A stretch of DNA of 51,785 nt from an uncultured Ruminococcus sp. (GCA_900539095.1 UQAR01000005.1:1-51785); one strand, 5' to 3'. Counted from the stretch's first letter, positions 41,982-50,176 are shown. A program made the numbers and translations. Notes: generated by a model not told the origin, from the letters alone.

Positions 41982-42680
41982 TTAGTCCAGTCTGCTCACG
42001 TCGTTCCATGATTTTATACGCTGGTAGGTCATTTTATGCTGCTGCATATAATCGTCTTTATTTTCGGGAGGATCGGCGATATCCTGTGGGTTATCGCTTG
42101 TGAAGATATCCTCATAGTCGTTAGTGATGACCTTATCGCCGTTTTGCTGATCCAGAGTTTTTTGCAGGTTTTCGGTCATTTTATCACGGGTAAGCCCCTC
42201 AAAGTCTATACGCTCTTTTCTGCCGTCGAATGGGAAGTTCGGGAGTTTTCGCATAAAGTTCAGGTCGGACACTGTTTTTGTGGTGACGGCGGCGGCTATT
42301 ATAAGGTAGGCGAGCATGACGAAAGTATCGCCTGACACGCTATCGAAAAGGCCGAATTTCAGGCCCATATACAGAATCATCACGGCAGGGGAGGCGGCTA
42401 TCAATTTAGCGGTATCCGCCATAAGCAGAGCTCCGCAGGCTGCAAAGGCAACATAGTTAAAAAAGGCATTGGAGCTTGTATCGAAGAAGGCGAATCCATT
42501 CCACTCAGCCACTAAGAAGTTGACCCAGCCCATCATACCATAGACCAGCATAGCAGGCACGATAAAGGCGAACGTTACGGCGGCAAGTCTATGTTGTCTT
42601 TTCACAAGGTTTCGATAGAACTTACGCAGCGTTTCATCGGGCAATGTTTTATAGTCCTCTCTTAGGTTGAACATTTCCAT
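41982..42680 (-). CDS. Unknown membrane protein with acidic cytoplasmic tail
   Basis: I do not recognise this 232-aa protein. A short charged N-terminus (about 1-30) precedes three to four hydrophobic helices (about 32-135). A hydrophilic, Asp/Glu/Asn-rich C-terminal tail of about 95 residues (KITNDYEDIF-like and DNPQDIADPPENKDDY) then ends in KSWNDVSRLD. It has an excellent AGGAGGTG site and a perfect-consensus promoter, so it is clearly a gene, but it has no operon partner. A stretch of twelve A residues lies downstream (near 41921-41932). Function unknown. Confidence 0.7.
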   Translation of the reverse strand: MEMFNLREDYKTLPDETLRKFYRNLVKRQHRLAAVTFAFIVPAMLVYGMMGWVNFLVAEWNGFAFFDTSSNAFFNYVAFAACGALLMADTAKLIAASPAVMILYMGLKFGLFDSVSGDTFVMLAYLIIAAAVTTKTVSDLNFMRKLPNFPFDGRKERIDFEGLTRDKMTENLQKTLDQQNGDKVITNDYEDIFTSDNPQDIADPPENKDDYMQQHKMTYQRIKSWNDVSRLD

Positions 42681-42701
42681 GTTATGTCACCTCCTGAATT
42701 T

Positions 42702-42731
42702 ATTATAGCATGGGGGGTAGGGGATTGTCAA
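42702..42731 (-). promoter_or_regulatory. Consensus sigma-A promoter for the unknown membrane protein
   Basis: On the minus strand, TTGACA (42726-42731), an 18-base spacer and TATAAT (42702-42707). Confidence 0.85.
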
Positions 42732-42840
42732 ATGGTTTCTGGGGGTGTTAGCACAAACCATGTAGGAGATGACGTCCCGATATTTCTTGCCCGTTAAATT
42801 ATTGGAGAATTTCACAATAATGTCACCCCCGAATAATTCA

Positions 42841-43090
42841 ACATCAAAGATACAAAAAATACAGCAGTATTCCTCCGAGTGGGACGCCCATTTCTGTGAA
42901 ACAGAAATTGCGTCGCTCCCCTACGATCTTGAATTTACAGCAAACTCCAAGCACAGGCGAACAATGTTCGCCCCTACATCTCATTCGGGCAAGTTCCTGC
43001 CGCCGCAAAATCGCTCCGCTCGGTGCTGACTTTTACCTTGTGCTTGTGCACAACTCTGGTCAGCTATGCCAATTCCTCATTTCTCATTCA
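42841..43090 (-). repeat. Interspersed repeat element, copy B (inverted partner of 27201-27445)
   Basis: Read on the minus strand it follows copy A in order: AAATGAGGAATT-type heptads, CAGAGTTGTGCA, GAGCGGAGCGATTTTG, palindromic repeat copy 11, TAGGGGAGCGACGCAATTTC and CATTTCTGTG-type ends. It has a short insertion near 43030-43045 relative to copy A. It fills most of the 524-base gap before the SGNH esterase gene; the rest of that gap holds only promoters. Confidence 0.85.
42954..42978 (-). repeat. Dispersed palindromic repeat, copy 11 (inside element copy B)
   Basis: Reverse orientation: GGCGAAC, loop, GTTCGCC, then CCTACA. Confidence 0.85.
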
Positions 43091-43116
43091 CACAAATGTA
43101 ATCGTTTTATGCCTAT

Positions 43117-43145
43117 TGCATTAATTAAAATTTTGTTGTATAATA
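43117..43145 (+). promoter_or_regulatory. Candidate sigma-A promoter for the SGNH esterase
   Basis: TTGCAT (43117-43122), a 17-base spacer and TATAAT (43140-43145), 60 bases before the ATG. The -35 is weak. Confidence 0.55.
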
Positions 43146-43204
43146 TATCTGTACATATATTTATGCCTTCGGGCAAAATCATAAGTTAGAAAGGACTTTT
43201 TATT

Positions 43205-44515
43205 ATGAAGAAATTACTGGCGGCAGCCCTCGCCCTTTGCATGACTAGTGCTGCTCTCACAAGCTGCGGTAACTCTGACAGCTCTTCTACAGCAGATTCA
43301 AACTCCTCTGCTGCTAACTCTCAGACCTCAGATTCAAGTGCCGCTGATACTGAAAATGTTTCAGACAAGCTCCTCGCTGAATATCCTGCATCTTCTGAAA
43401 AGATAGATGTCAAGAACGGTGCTACGGAAAACATGATAGCAAGAAGTGTTATCAACGAGGGCGACACCTCACGTCTTGCTGCTAAGCTCGACTATGCTCT
43501 TCAGAATCCTAAGGAGACAACTAAGATATGTTTCCTCGGAGATTCTATCACTGCTGGTTCAGGTGCTAACTCTTCGACAAATCAGTATGTAAATCAGTTC
43601 AAGAGCTGGTGGGAAGAAAATGTAAGTTTCTATGTTGATGTTACTAATGCCGGTATCGGTGCTACTGATTCTTACATCGGCGTTCACAGAGCACAGCGTG
43701 ACGCTCTTGAGGCTAAGCCTGACATTATCGTTATCGAGTTTATCAATGACGCTGATGATGAATTTTACGAATCCTGCATGGACAGCCTTGTTAGAATGTG
43801 TCTTGAACAGGACAACAATCCTGCTGTTATGATACTTGAGCCTTCAACTGAGGGAGGTACTTCTCCACAGGCTGCTCATCTCAAGGTAGCACAGGCTTAC
43901 AACATTCCTATGATATCTTATCATGACGCTGTTATGCCTGAGATAGAGGCCGGCAACTTCACATGGGCTGACATTTCACCTGACAACGTTCACCCTAATG
44001 ATGACGGTCACGTTATAATGGCATCACTGCTCACAAACTTCACAAGCAAGATAAAGGACAATCTTGACAGCGTTGACAAAGAGGCTAAGGCATTTGACAC
44101 AAACACGGTCGCACCGACAGGCGATGTATTTGCTGACGCTACTATCGGCAGCCGTCAAACTGAGGACATTGTAAAGACAACTGATGAGGGAACATTCACA
44201 GATGTTACAACGTTCCAGAAGTTCACAGACGGTTGGGGAACTACAACAGGCGGAACTATCAAGTTTGAGATAACTGCAAAGAACATTGGTATGATATACT
44301 ACATGACTGTTGACGGTCAGTCAGGCATAGCAGCTGTAAAGGTTGACGGCGAGGACGTTGCGACTATCAACGCAGACTTCACAGGCGGCTGGGGCAACTA
44401 CGCAAAGGCTCAGCAGATATACTCATCTGACGTGGTAGCTACTCACACTGTTGAGGTAACTATGGTTGATGATGCAAAGCCTAACTTCCAGATACTTAAC
44501 TGGCTTATCTCATAA
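43205..44515 (+). CDS. SGNH/GDSL esterase lipoprotein with C-terminal beta domain
   Basis: The 436-aa protein has a lipoprotein signal (ALTSC, Cys at about 21) and a Ser/Asp-rich linker. An SGNH hydrolase domain follows (about 95-290) with block I CFLGDSITAGSG and block V DNVHPNDDGH (catalytic Asp and His). A C-terminal beta-sandwich (about 325-436) comes last, resembling the jelly-roll partner of carbohydrate esterases such as CE2 but at the opposite end. It probably removes acetyl or other acyl groups from plant glycan at the cell surface. Codon use resembles xylA and the GH5 gene. AAAGGA precedes the ATG. It is monocistronic. Confidence 0.87.
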   Translation: MKKLLAAALALCMTSAALTSCGNSDSSSTADSNSSAANSQTSDSSAADTENVSDKLLAEYPASSEKIDVKNGATENMIARSVINEGDTSRLAAKLDYALQNPKETTKICFLGDSITAGSGANSSTNQYVNQFKSWWEENVSFYVDVTNAGIGATDSYIGVHRAQRDALEAKPDIIVIEFINDADDEFYESCMDSLVRMCLEQDNNPAVMILEPSTEGGTSPQAAHLKVAQAYNIPMISYHDAVMPEIEAGNFTWADISPDNVHPNDDGHVIMASLLTNFTSKIKDNLDSVDKEAKAFDTNTVAPTGDVFADATIGSRQTEDIVKTTDEGTFTDVTTFQKFTDGWGTTTGGTIKFEITAKNIGMIYYMTVDGQSGIAAVKVDGEDVATINADFTGGWGNYAKAQQIYSSDVVATHTVEVTMVDDAKPNFQILNWLIS

Positions 44516-44543
44516 TATGTGAAACTAATAGCCGCAAGGCATA

Positions 44544-44583
44544 AAAAAGTGCTGATACGTTTTGTCCGTATCGGCACTTTTTG
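44544..44583. terminator. Bidirectional terminator between the esterase and ABC genes
   Basis: AAAAAGTGC, GATACG / CGTATC and GCACTTTTT pair across 44544-44583 with A and T runs on the two sides. Confidence 0.85.
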
Positions 44584-44591
44584 TTGGCATA

Positions 44592-45296
44592 TTATCTTTT
44601 AACGTCCATTCGCCTGCAAGCTACTGCGAAAAATACTGCCAGCTCTGCAACGGCAAGCAGACCCAGAGTTCTGCGGTATACGATGCTTTCAGCAAAATTT
44701 CCTGCATACAGCTCAGAAAAAAGTTTTATGAAAAGTGCGGTGTACGCCGCCGCTGTAAGTATAGCGACAGACCTGTTAAAACGCTTTATCACCACGCTCA
44801 AAAGCAGTGCGGACAAAAATATTATAGCAAAAAACATCATTGCCGAAACAAAGCTGCCAAGCCGTGAGCCGCTGAAAAATATATCGAATATCTGCGATCT
44901 TTGTTCAAGAAGCTCATATTCGACAGAGCCTGCGGAGCTGCTGCACACAAGCTCTATGACACGCAGCCACAGGAGATAGCCGCCTGAAACGAATACCGAC
45001 ATTGTTATCATACTAAGGAGCACACAGCCTATGCCGCATTTTCTTGGGATATTTTGTGCACAGGTTATCTGAATAGCGTTCGTGCAGACCACATATGCAC
45101 ACACTGCGGTGACGACACAAGAGGCTATCAGCAGCAAGGGCAGCACAAAATCGCAGGCTATTGTCATATCGCCGCTGCCGCATAAAAATGCAGATACTGT
45201 GATGACGCCGTAGAGGCAAAGCATAAAGGCATATATCACAAGGCAGTAATATCTCTGGATCGTCTTGAAAAGTGTGAGTGTTTTGATCTTTCGCAT
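44592..45296 (-). CDS. ABC-type membrane subunit (second permease)
   Basis: This 234-aa protein is almost entirely hydrophobic, with about six helices, and has no motif that I recognise. Its place as last gene after GntR, an ABC ATPase and another 250-aa membrane protein, with a 1-base gap, identifies it as a transporter permease by context. In YtrA-type systems such permeases move unknown compounds linked to cell-wall stress. Transport direction and substrate are unknown. Confidence 0.75.
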   Translation of the reverse strand: MRKIKTLTLFKTIQRYYCLVIYAFMLCLYGVITVSAFLCGSGDMTIACDFVLPLLLIASCVVTAVCAYVVCTNAIQITCAQNIPRKCGIGCVLLSMITMSVFVSGGYLLWLRVIELVCSSSAGSVEYELLEQRSQIFDIFFSGSRLGSFVSAMMFFAIIFLSALLLSVVIKRFNRSVAILTAAAYTALFIKLFSELYAGNFAESIVYRRTLGLLAVAELAVFFAVACRRMDVKR

Positions 45297-45297
45297 T

Positions 45298-46050
45298 TTA
45301 TTTCACACCCCTTTGTCTTTTGATAGGCTTTCTGTGCCAAAAAAGGTAAGCTGTCAATGCGGCGATGATCGTAAGTGCCGCATAGGTAACGGAAAAGGCT
45401 ATCGGTGCAACATCGGGAACGATATTTTCAAAGAACTCATAGCTCAGCAAAGGACTTCTCAAAGCCTTTGTGAAGATACCGCCGCCGATATTCAGTGCCG
45501 CAAGGATAACTATAACGCCGCAGTTGATGAGTTTGCCTGTGCGTTCAAGTCGGCTCATTATAATGAAAAATGCCGAGCCGCTGAAAAATATGAGAAAAGT
45601 TCTCACAAACAGCATCGAATAGATATAAGCTGCACTTTTGCTGAATGACAGCGATAAAAGAGAATAATTTTGCAGTATCTCTGCGTGTGTATAGTCCACT
45701 GCCACGCCGTCAAGGCGTATAACAGTTCCTTTCAGCTTATCTGCAAAAATAAAGCTCTCTATGCTGTGTGCGGCAACAACTATAAATGCTGTGACAAAAG
45801 CACAGATAAGTATTGCAGCAAAGGACGTTTTTCTTGACACACCACAGCAGACTGAAAGTGAGAATATCTCTTTTACCGTAAAAAACGCCGCCGCAAATGC
45901 TGCCGTCCCCGTAAGCAATTCATAATATTCCGACACACCCTCCACGCTCAAAGCCTTTGCCGCAAGCAGCACAAGGAAAAACACAAGCACGGCTGCAAGG
46001 GGAAGGAGAGTTCTTACAACAGTAGTTTTACAGAGTTTCAGCTCATTCAT
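45298..46050 (-). CDS. ABC-type membrane subunit (first permease)
   Basis: The 250-aa protein has about six hydrophobic helices with few charged residues between them, and a short cytoplasmic N-terminus (MNELKLCKTTVVRTLL) typical of ABC-2 exporters. It overlaps the stop of the ATPase gene by four bases, so translation is coupled. Together with the following permease it should form the membrane channel for the ATPase. Confidence 0.78.
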   Translation of the reverse strand: MNELKLCKTTVVRTLLPLAAVLVFFLVLLAAKALSVEGVSEYYELLTGTAAFAAAFFTVKEIFSLSVCCGVSRKTSFAAILICAFVTAFIVVAAHSIESFIFADKLKGTVIRLDGVAVDYTHAEILQNYSLLSLSFSKSAAYIYSMLFVRTFLIFFSGSAFFIIMSRLERTGKLINCGVIVILAALNIGGGIFTKALRSPLLSYEFFENIVPDVAPIAFSVTYAALTIIAALTAYLFWHRKPIKRQRGVK

Positions 46051-46910
46051 TGTTCCCCCTCCTCACCTGTCAGATTTATGAACACCTGCTGTAGGTCGGG
46101 TCTTGAGATCTCAAGACCTTCGGGGACATTTTCGGGCGTGCCCTTTAGATACGCCGAGCTTATTGTTCCGATGTTTTTCATGCAAAGCACCTCTTTATTC
46201 TGACAATAGGCAGAAACTAAACTCTTTGCACCTGTGACGGAATAGCCATCCGTCAAAATATCCTCCGTTTTGCCTACCGCAAGCACCTTGCCCTTATCTA
46301 TTATTATGACATCCTCCACAAGGTTCTCGCACTCTTCGATAAGGTGGGTGGATATTACCACGCCGCACTGAGTTTCGGCAAAGCGTTCTACCAGCAGGCG
46401 GTAAAAAAGGTCACGGTGGTTGGCGTCAAGCCCAAGAACAGGCTCGTCAAAGAAGAGAAAGTCTGCACCGCTCGCCAAGGTGAGAATGAGCTTTGAAACT
46501 GTCAGATAGCCTGTTGAGAGGGCGGAAAGGCGTTTTTTCAGGTCAAGCTTGAATTTTTCGGCAAGAGAATAGGCATAGTCCTTATCAAAACCGCCGTAAA
46601 AATCAGCCGTGATATTCACCGCCTGCTTAAAGGTCAGACCTGCCGGCATTGTGACGCTCTCGCTCATTGCGTATATACGATTCAGTGCTTTATCATTTTC
46701 CAAAAGGTCTTCGCCGTCAAGAGTACACCTGCCCGAGGTGGCAAAAACACGGTTCGTTATAATATTCATAAGAGTGGATTTGCCTGCACCGTTTCTGCCC
46801 AAAAGTCCGTATATCCTGCCCTTTTCTATCTCCACAGACACACCCACAAGGGCATAGTTCCTGCCGTATTTTTTTATGATGTTATCCGCCTTTATAACGC
46901 TGTTACTCAT
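46047..46910 (-). CDS. ABC transporter ATPase of a GntR-regulated (YtrB-like) system
   Basis: The 287-aa ATPase carries Walker A GRNGAGKST (38-46), a degenerate signature LSTGYLTVSKL instead of LSGGQ, Walker B FLFFDEPVLGLD and the switch His in STHLIEE. The changed signature is usual in the GntR-linked YtrB/ABC-2 group. It powers the two membrane proteins downstream. I chose ATG 46910, which has AAGGGG eight bases upstream and overlaps the gntR stop by 8 bases; an in-frame TTG two codons earlier is less likely. Confidence 0.92.
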   Translation of the reverse strand: MSNSVIKADNIIKKYGRNYALVGVSVEIEKGRIYGLLGRNGAGKSTLMNIITNRVFATSGRCTLDGEDLLENDKALNRIYAMSESVTMPAGLTFKQAVNITADFYGGFDKDYAYSLAEKFKLDLKKRLSALSTGYLTVSKLILTLASGADFLFFDEPVLGLDANHRDLFYRLLVERFAETQCGVVISTHLIEECENLVEDVIIIDKGKVLAVGKTEDILTDGYSVTGAKSLVSAYCQNKEVLCMKNIGTISSAYLKGTPENVPEGLEISRPDLQQVFINLTGEEGEQ

Positions 46911-47274
46911 TTTCAAATCCCCTTTCTATCATTGCGATTATCTCATTTTTTGATATGCCAAGTTTTTTAGCCTCTTCACACATTTTATCAACGTATGTTT
47001 GCTGAAAATCCTGCTGTCTTTCTGCTCTGAGCTTTTCCACTGCACCGCTGCTCACGAACATTCCAAGACCTCTTTTTTTGAATATTACCCCTTTATCCAC
47101 GAGCATATTTATTCCTTTCAAGGCTGTGGCGGGGTTCACTTTATACTCCACTGATATTTCAGTTGTGGACGGTATCTGCTCTCCCTCAGGTATCGTTCCG
47201 CTTATTATCATATCCGACAGCCACTCGCACAGCTGAACATATATAGGCTTTTCACTCTCCAGTCTGAGTTCCAC
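46903..47274 (-). CDS. GntR-family transcriptional regulator (YtrA subfamily)
   Basis: The 123-aa protein has a winged HTH at about 10-75 (PIYVQLCEWLSDMIISG, EGEQIPSTTEISVEYKVNPATALKGINML) and only a short C-terminal helical region for dimerisation, as in the YtrA subfamily that controls its own ABC transporter operon. Such regulators respond to cell-envelope antibiotics or other stress in Bacillus and relatives. An 11-bp perfect inverted repeat overlaps the -10 of its promoter, which strongly suggests autorepression. It leads a four-gene operon running to 44592. Confidence 0.93.
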   Translation of the reverse strand: MELRLESEKPIYVQLCEWLSDMIISGTIPEGEQIPSTTEISVEYKVNPATALKGINMLVDKGVIFKKRGLGMFVSSGAVEKLRAERQQDFQQTYVDKMCEEAKKLGISKNEIIAMIERGFENE

Positions 47275-47332
47275 GCTATTTCCTCCTTCCGCTTATTTTG
47301 TTGTCTTTTTTCTTTTATTCTCACAAGTTTAT

Positions 47333-47358
47333 TAGTTAGTTACTTGTGTAACTAACTA
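47333..47358 (-). promoter_or_regulatory. Operator-like palindrome for the GntR regulator
   Basis: TAGTTAGTTAC (47333-47343) and GTAACTAACTA (47348-47358) are a perfect 11-bp inverted repeat with a 4-base spacer. It covers part of the -10 and the likely transcription start. Confidence 0.8.
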
Positions 47359-47383
47359 TACAACAAAAGGCGGCATTTGTCAA
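47355..47383 (-). promoter_or_regulatory. Promoter of the GntR-ABC operon
   Basis: On the minus strand, a perfect TTGACA (47378-47383), a 17-base spacer and TATAGT (47355-47360). Confidence 0.88.
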
Positions 47384-47509
47384 GCTTTTTGGCAAAAGAT
47401 TTTTCAAGACAGGCAAGATACACAATTTTATACTGCGTCTTTTATGCAGTATAAATGTTATAATATTTTATAAATATACAGAATATTCAGTGAAATTAAA
47501 GCAGTGAGC

Positions 47510-47540
47510 TTAACAAAAGTCAAATAAAATATGGTATAAT
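47510..47540 (+). promoter_or_regulatory. Candidate promoter for an intergenic small RNA
   Basis: An extended -10 TGGTATAAT (47532-47540) with a poor TTAACA (47510-47515) at 19-base spacing. An 8-bp inverted repeat TATACTGC / GCAGTATA lies upstream (47429-47453). No gene follows in this orientation. Confidence 0.5.
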
Positions 47541-47546
47541 GTAAGT

Positions 47547-47637
47547 GCTGGAGAGACACAAACAGCGATATCACAACTTATTTATCCCCTTAATAAGCAC
47601 TTCACCCGACAGGTTTTGGTCTGTCGGGTGTTTTTTT
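47547..47637 (+). ncRNA. Candidate small RNA of about 90 nt
   Basis: An extended -10 promoter and a strong intrinsic terminator (47603-47637) bracket about 90 bases on the plus strand, between two minus-strand genes, so neither signal serves a visible gene. The interior has no ribosome binding site. A GTG at 47545 begins an open frame that runs through the terminator and is not credible. No known RNA family was recognised. Confidence 0.4.
47603..47637 (+). terminator. Strong plus-strand terminator in the gntR-cbp gap
   Basis: CACCCGACAG (47603-47612) pairs perfectly with CTGTCGGGTG (47621-47630), followed by seven T residues. With no plus-strand gene upstream, it likely ends the candidate small RNA. 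Confidence 0.85.
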
Positions 47638-47642
47638 GAGGA

Positions 47643-47678
47643 AAAAATCGGCGGCAGACAACTTAATGTCTGCCGCCG
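47643..47678 (-). terminator. Terminator of cellobiose phosphorylase
   Basis: CGGCGGCAGACA (47649-47660) pairs with TGTCTGCCGCCG (47667-47678). On the minus strand it is followed by six T residues. Confidence 0.9.
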
Positions 47679-47710
47679 AAAGTTTTATATTGTTTTAAGT
47701 ATTAAAGCAA

Positions 47711-50119
47711 TTATCCAAGAACAACAACGATGTTTGTCTGCTCTGTCATCTTGCACTCGCATACGAAGTTGCCTTCTACTGCCTCGCCGTTGACTGTCAT
47801 AGACTTAACGCCGCTCTGAACGTGGTCTGGGTTCTGGATATCGATAGAAAGATGCTTGCCACGGAAGTTCTTTTCGATCTTGAAACCGTCCCATGTGTGT
47901 GGGATAGAAGGGCTTATTACAAGGCCTTCTGCGTTTGGTCTCATACCGCAGATACCCTCTACGCAGCCTACCATTACTGTTGAGCCTGTACCTGTCAGCC
48001 AATGAACGTGTGAACGTCCTGCATATGGTGAACGTGTTGACTCTGTAAACTGACCGTGAACGTATGGCTCAAGTATTCTTACTTCTGCCTTATCGTTCAT
48101 GTTTGCAGGTGAGGACTCAAGGAAGTACTCGAATGCTCTGTCGCCGTGACCGAGAAGTGACTCTGCAAGGATAGCCCAGCCCTGTGTCTGTGAGAAGATA
48201 CCGCCGTTCTCCTTTGTATCAGGGTTGAAGATGTGCATAAGTGCACCGTCAAAGTAATGATCTACATAAGGTGGCTCCATGATCTTTACGCCGTATGGAG
48301 TATTGAGTATCTCATGTACCTTCTCCATTGCTGTTTCAGCCTGCTTTTCAGACGCAAAGCCTGAGATAACTGACCATGACTGTGGGTTGAGCCACATTGA
48401 TGCCTCAGGATCCTTCTTAGCACCAACGATCTCGCCGTTCTCTCTATAGCCTCTGATGAATCTATCCTCGTCCCAGCAAGCCTCAAGGCTCTTGCCAAGC
48501 TCAGGCTGTACCTTATCGATATATGCAGCATACTCATTGTCGCCTCTGTCAAGTGCATAGCCCTTGATGATGCTCATTGCATAATAGAGCTGGAATGCAA
48601 CGAATGTTGACTCGCCCTTCTTACCAAGTCTGAGGCAGTCGTTCCAGTCAGCATAAAGACCTGCTGGCATTGTATGTGCACCCAGTCTTTCCATTGAGAA
48701 GTTGATAGCTCTCTTGAGGTGCTCATAAACTGTATCCTCGCCGCCGTTTGCGTATACGATAACTTCATCGAGGAATGCCTTGTTTCCGCTCTCGCCGATA
48801 TACTTATTAACTGTTGGGAAGAGCCAGAGGGCATCGTCTGCTCTATAGCATGGGTGACCTGTTTCCTTAGCGTAGATAGAGTTCTCATCGTTCTCATCCG
48901 GGCAAGTTTCGTGGCCTGCCTTGTGGTCGAACTTAACAAGTGGAAGTCCGCCGCCGTTATCTACCTGTGCAGAGATCATGAATCTGATCTTTTCAGCAGC
49001 AAGCTCAGGATTGATATGGATAATACCCTGGATATCCTGAACTGTATCTCTATAGCCGTAGCCGTTTCTCAGACCGCAATAGATGAATGATGCAGCTCTT
49101 GACCAGATGAATGTGATAAAGCACTGATAAGCGTTCCATACGTTTACCATGTTATTGAACTCAGCAGAAGGAGTTTCGATCTGGAAGTTATTGAGCTGAC
49201 CATGCCAGTAAGCGATAAGCTCCTTGACCTCAGCGTCTACCTTGCCAGGCTCGTTATATGCAGCAAGTATCTCGTCAGCTACCTTAGGGTTCTTCTGACC
49301 TACAACGTAGATGATCTCCTTTGTTTCGCCCGGAGCGAGGATAATATCAGACTGGAGAGCACCGCAAGCATTTGAGTTATAGTTGAGCTTATTGTCGCAG
49401 AAACCTCTCTCAACAGCAACAGGGTTGCCATAAGTTCTATAAGAGCCGATAAAGCTGTCGAGGTTGCCGTTATAAGCTGAAACAGGAGCACCTACAACGC
49501 CGAAGAATCTTTCTCTCCAGTTAGAGCCGTTCTCGTCCTTGCCGCTGTTCTCATTGATATGCTGAACGATCTTGTTGCCCTCAAAGCTTGTTCTTGTGAT
49601 GAACAGAGTATACTGGAGGTTTACCTGATCCTGCTCATAGTTGTTCTCGTTTGTGAACTCTACAAAGCCGAATGTTGACAGGTTTCTATATCTGTCGGAA
49701 TTATTTGTTATCTTAGTTCTCCATACCTCATATGTTTTGTTCAGAGGAACATAATATGTAAGCTCGGAGTGGATATCTGCATAGTCAGACTTGATCGTTG
49801 TATAAGCTGTACCGTGGTGGCACTCTGTCTTATACTGGTCAAGAGGCTTGCCAACAGGCTGCCATGTGCATGACCAATAATCCTTGGCGTCGTTATCTCT
49901 GATATAGATATATCTGCCAGGGAGACCGATATTTGAGTTGAAACGATAACGGATTATTCTTCCGTTAGCACCGCTCTTTACAAAGCTGTATCCGCCGCCG
50001 TTGTTGGATACGATAGCACCGTACTCAGGTGAGCCGAGGTAGTTAGCCCATGGTGCAGGTGTGTCAGGTCTTGTAATAACGTATTCCTTGTGTTCAAGGT
50101 CAAAATAACCGTACTGCAT
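47711..50119 (-). CDS. cbpA: Cellobiose phosphorylase (GH94)
   Basis: The 802-aa cytoplasmic enzyme splits cellobiose with phosphate into glucose 1-phosphate and glucose, saving ATP. It has the GH94 layout: an N-terminal beta-sandwich (start MQYGYFDLEHKEYVITRP), a helical linker, the (alpha/alpha)6 barrel with YADWNDCLRLG holding catalytic Asp494 in the W-N-D motif, and HVHWLTGTGSTVMVG near the C-terminus. The length is that of characterised cellobiose phosphorylases (about 810-820 aa), which separates it from chitobiose and cellodextrin members. AAAGGAG precedes the ATG. The leader carries two LacI-type operators, so induction by an imported sugar is likely. No cellobiose transporter is adjacent. 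Confidence 0.96.
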   Translation of the reverse strand: MQYGYFDLEHKEYVITRPDTPAPWANYLGSPEYGAIVSNNGGGYSFVKSGANGRIIRYRFNSNIGLPGRYIYIRDNDAKDYWSCTWQPVGKPLDQYKTECHHGTAYTTIKSDYADIHSELTYYVPLNKTYEVWRTKITNNSDRYRNLSTFGFVEFTNENNYEQDQVNLQYTLFITRTSFEGNKIVQHINENSGKDENGSNWRERFFGVVGAPVSAYNGNLDSFIGSYRTYGNPVAVERGFCDNKLNYNSNACGALQSDIILAPGETKEIIYVVGQKNPKVADEILAAYNEPGKVDAEVKELIAYWHGQLNNFQIETPSAEFNNMVNVWNAYQCFITFIWSRAASFIYCGLRNGYGYRDTVQDIQGIIHINPELAAEKIRFMISAQVDNGGGLPLVKFDHKAGHETCPDENDENSIYAKETGHPCYRADDALWLFPTVNKYIGESGNKAFLDEVIVYANGGEDTVYEHLKRAINFSMERLGAHTMPAGLYADWNDCLRLGKKGESTFVAFQLYYAMSIIKGYALDRGDNEYAAYIDKVQPELGKSLEACWDEDRFIRGYRENGEIVGAKKDPEASMWLNPQSWSVISGFASEKQAETAMEKVHEILNTPYGVKIMEPPYVDHYFDGALMHIFNPDTKENGGIFSQTQGWAILAESLLGHGDRAFEYFLESSPANMNDKAEVRILEPYVHGQFTESTRSPYAGRSHVHWLTGTGSTVMVGCVEGICGMRPNAEGLVISPSIPHTWDGFKIEKNFRGKHLSIDIQNPDHVQSGVKSMTVNGEAVEGNFVCECKMTEQTNIVVVLG

Positions 50120-50154
50120 ATTTTTTTATACGCTCCTTTTCAATATTTTAAAGT

Positions 50155-50168
50155 TGTAAACGTTTCAC
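50155..50168 (-). promoter_or_regulatory. LacI-family operator 1 of cellobiose phosphorylase
   Basis: TGTAAACGTTTCAC has the central AAACGTTT typical of LacI/CcpA-type sites. It lies downstream of the predicted transcription start and just before the ribosome binding site. Confidence 0.7.
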
Positions 50169-50176
50169 CAAAATGA

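Noticed and set aside
32561..47417. A shared 13-base string CAAGACAGGCAAG at 32561 and 47405 as a regulatory site
   Set aside because: A 13-base match between two places in 50 kb is expected by chance, and the surrounding bases do not match.
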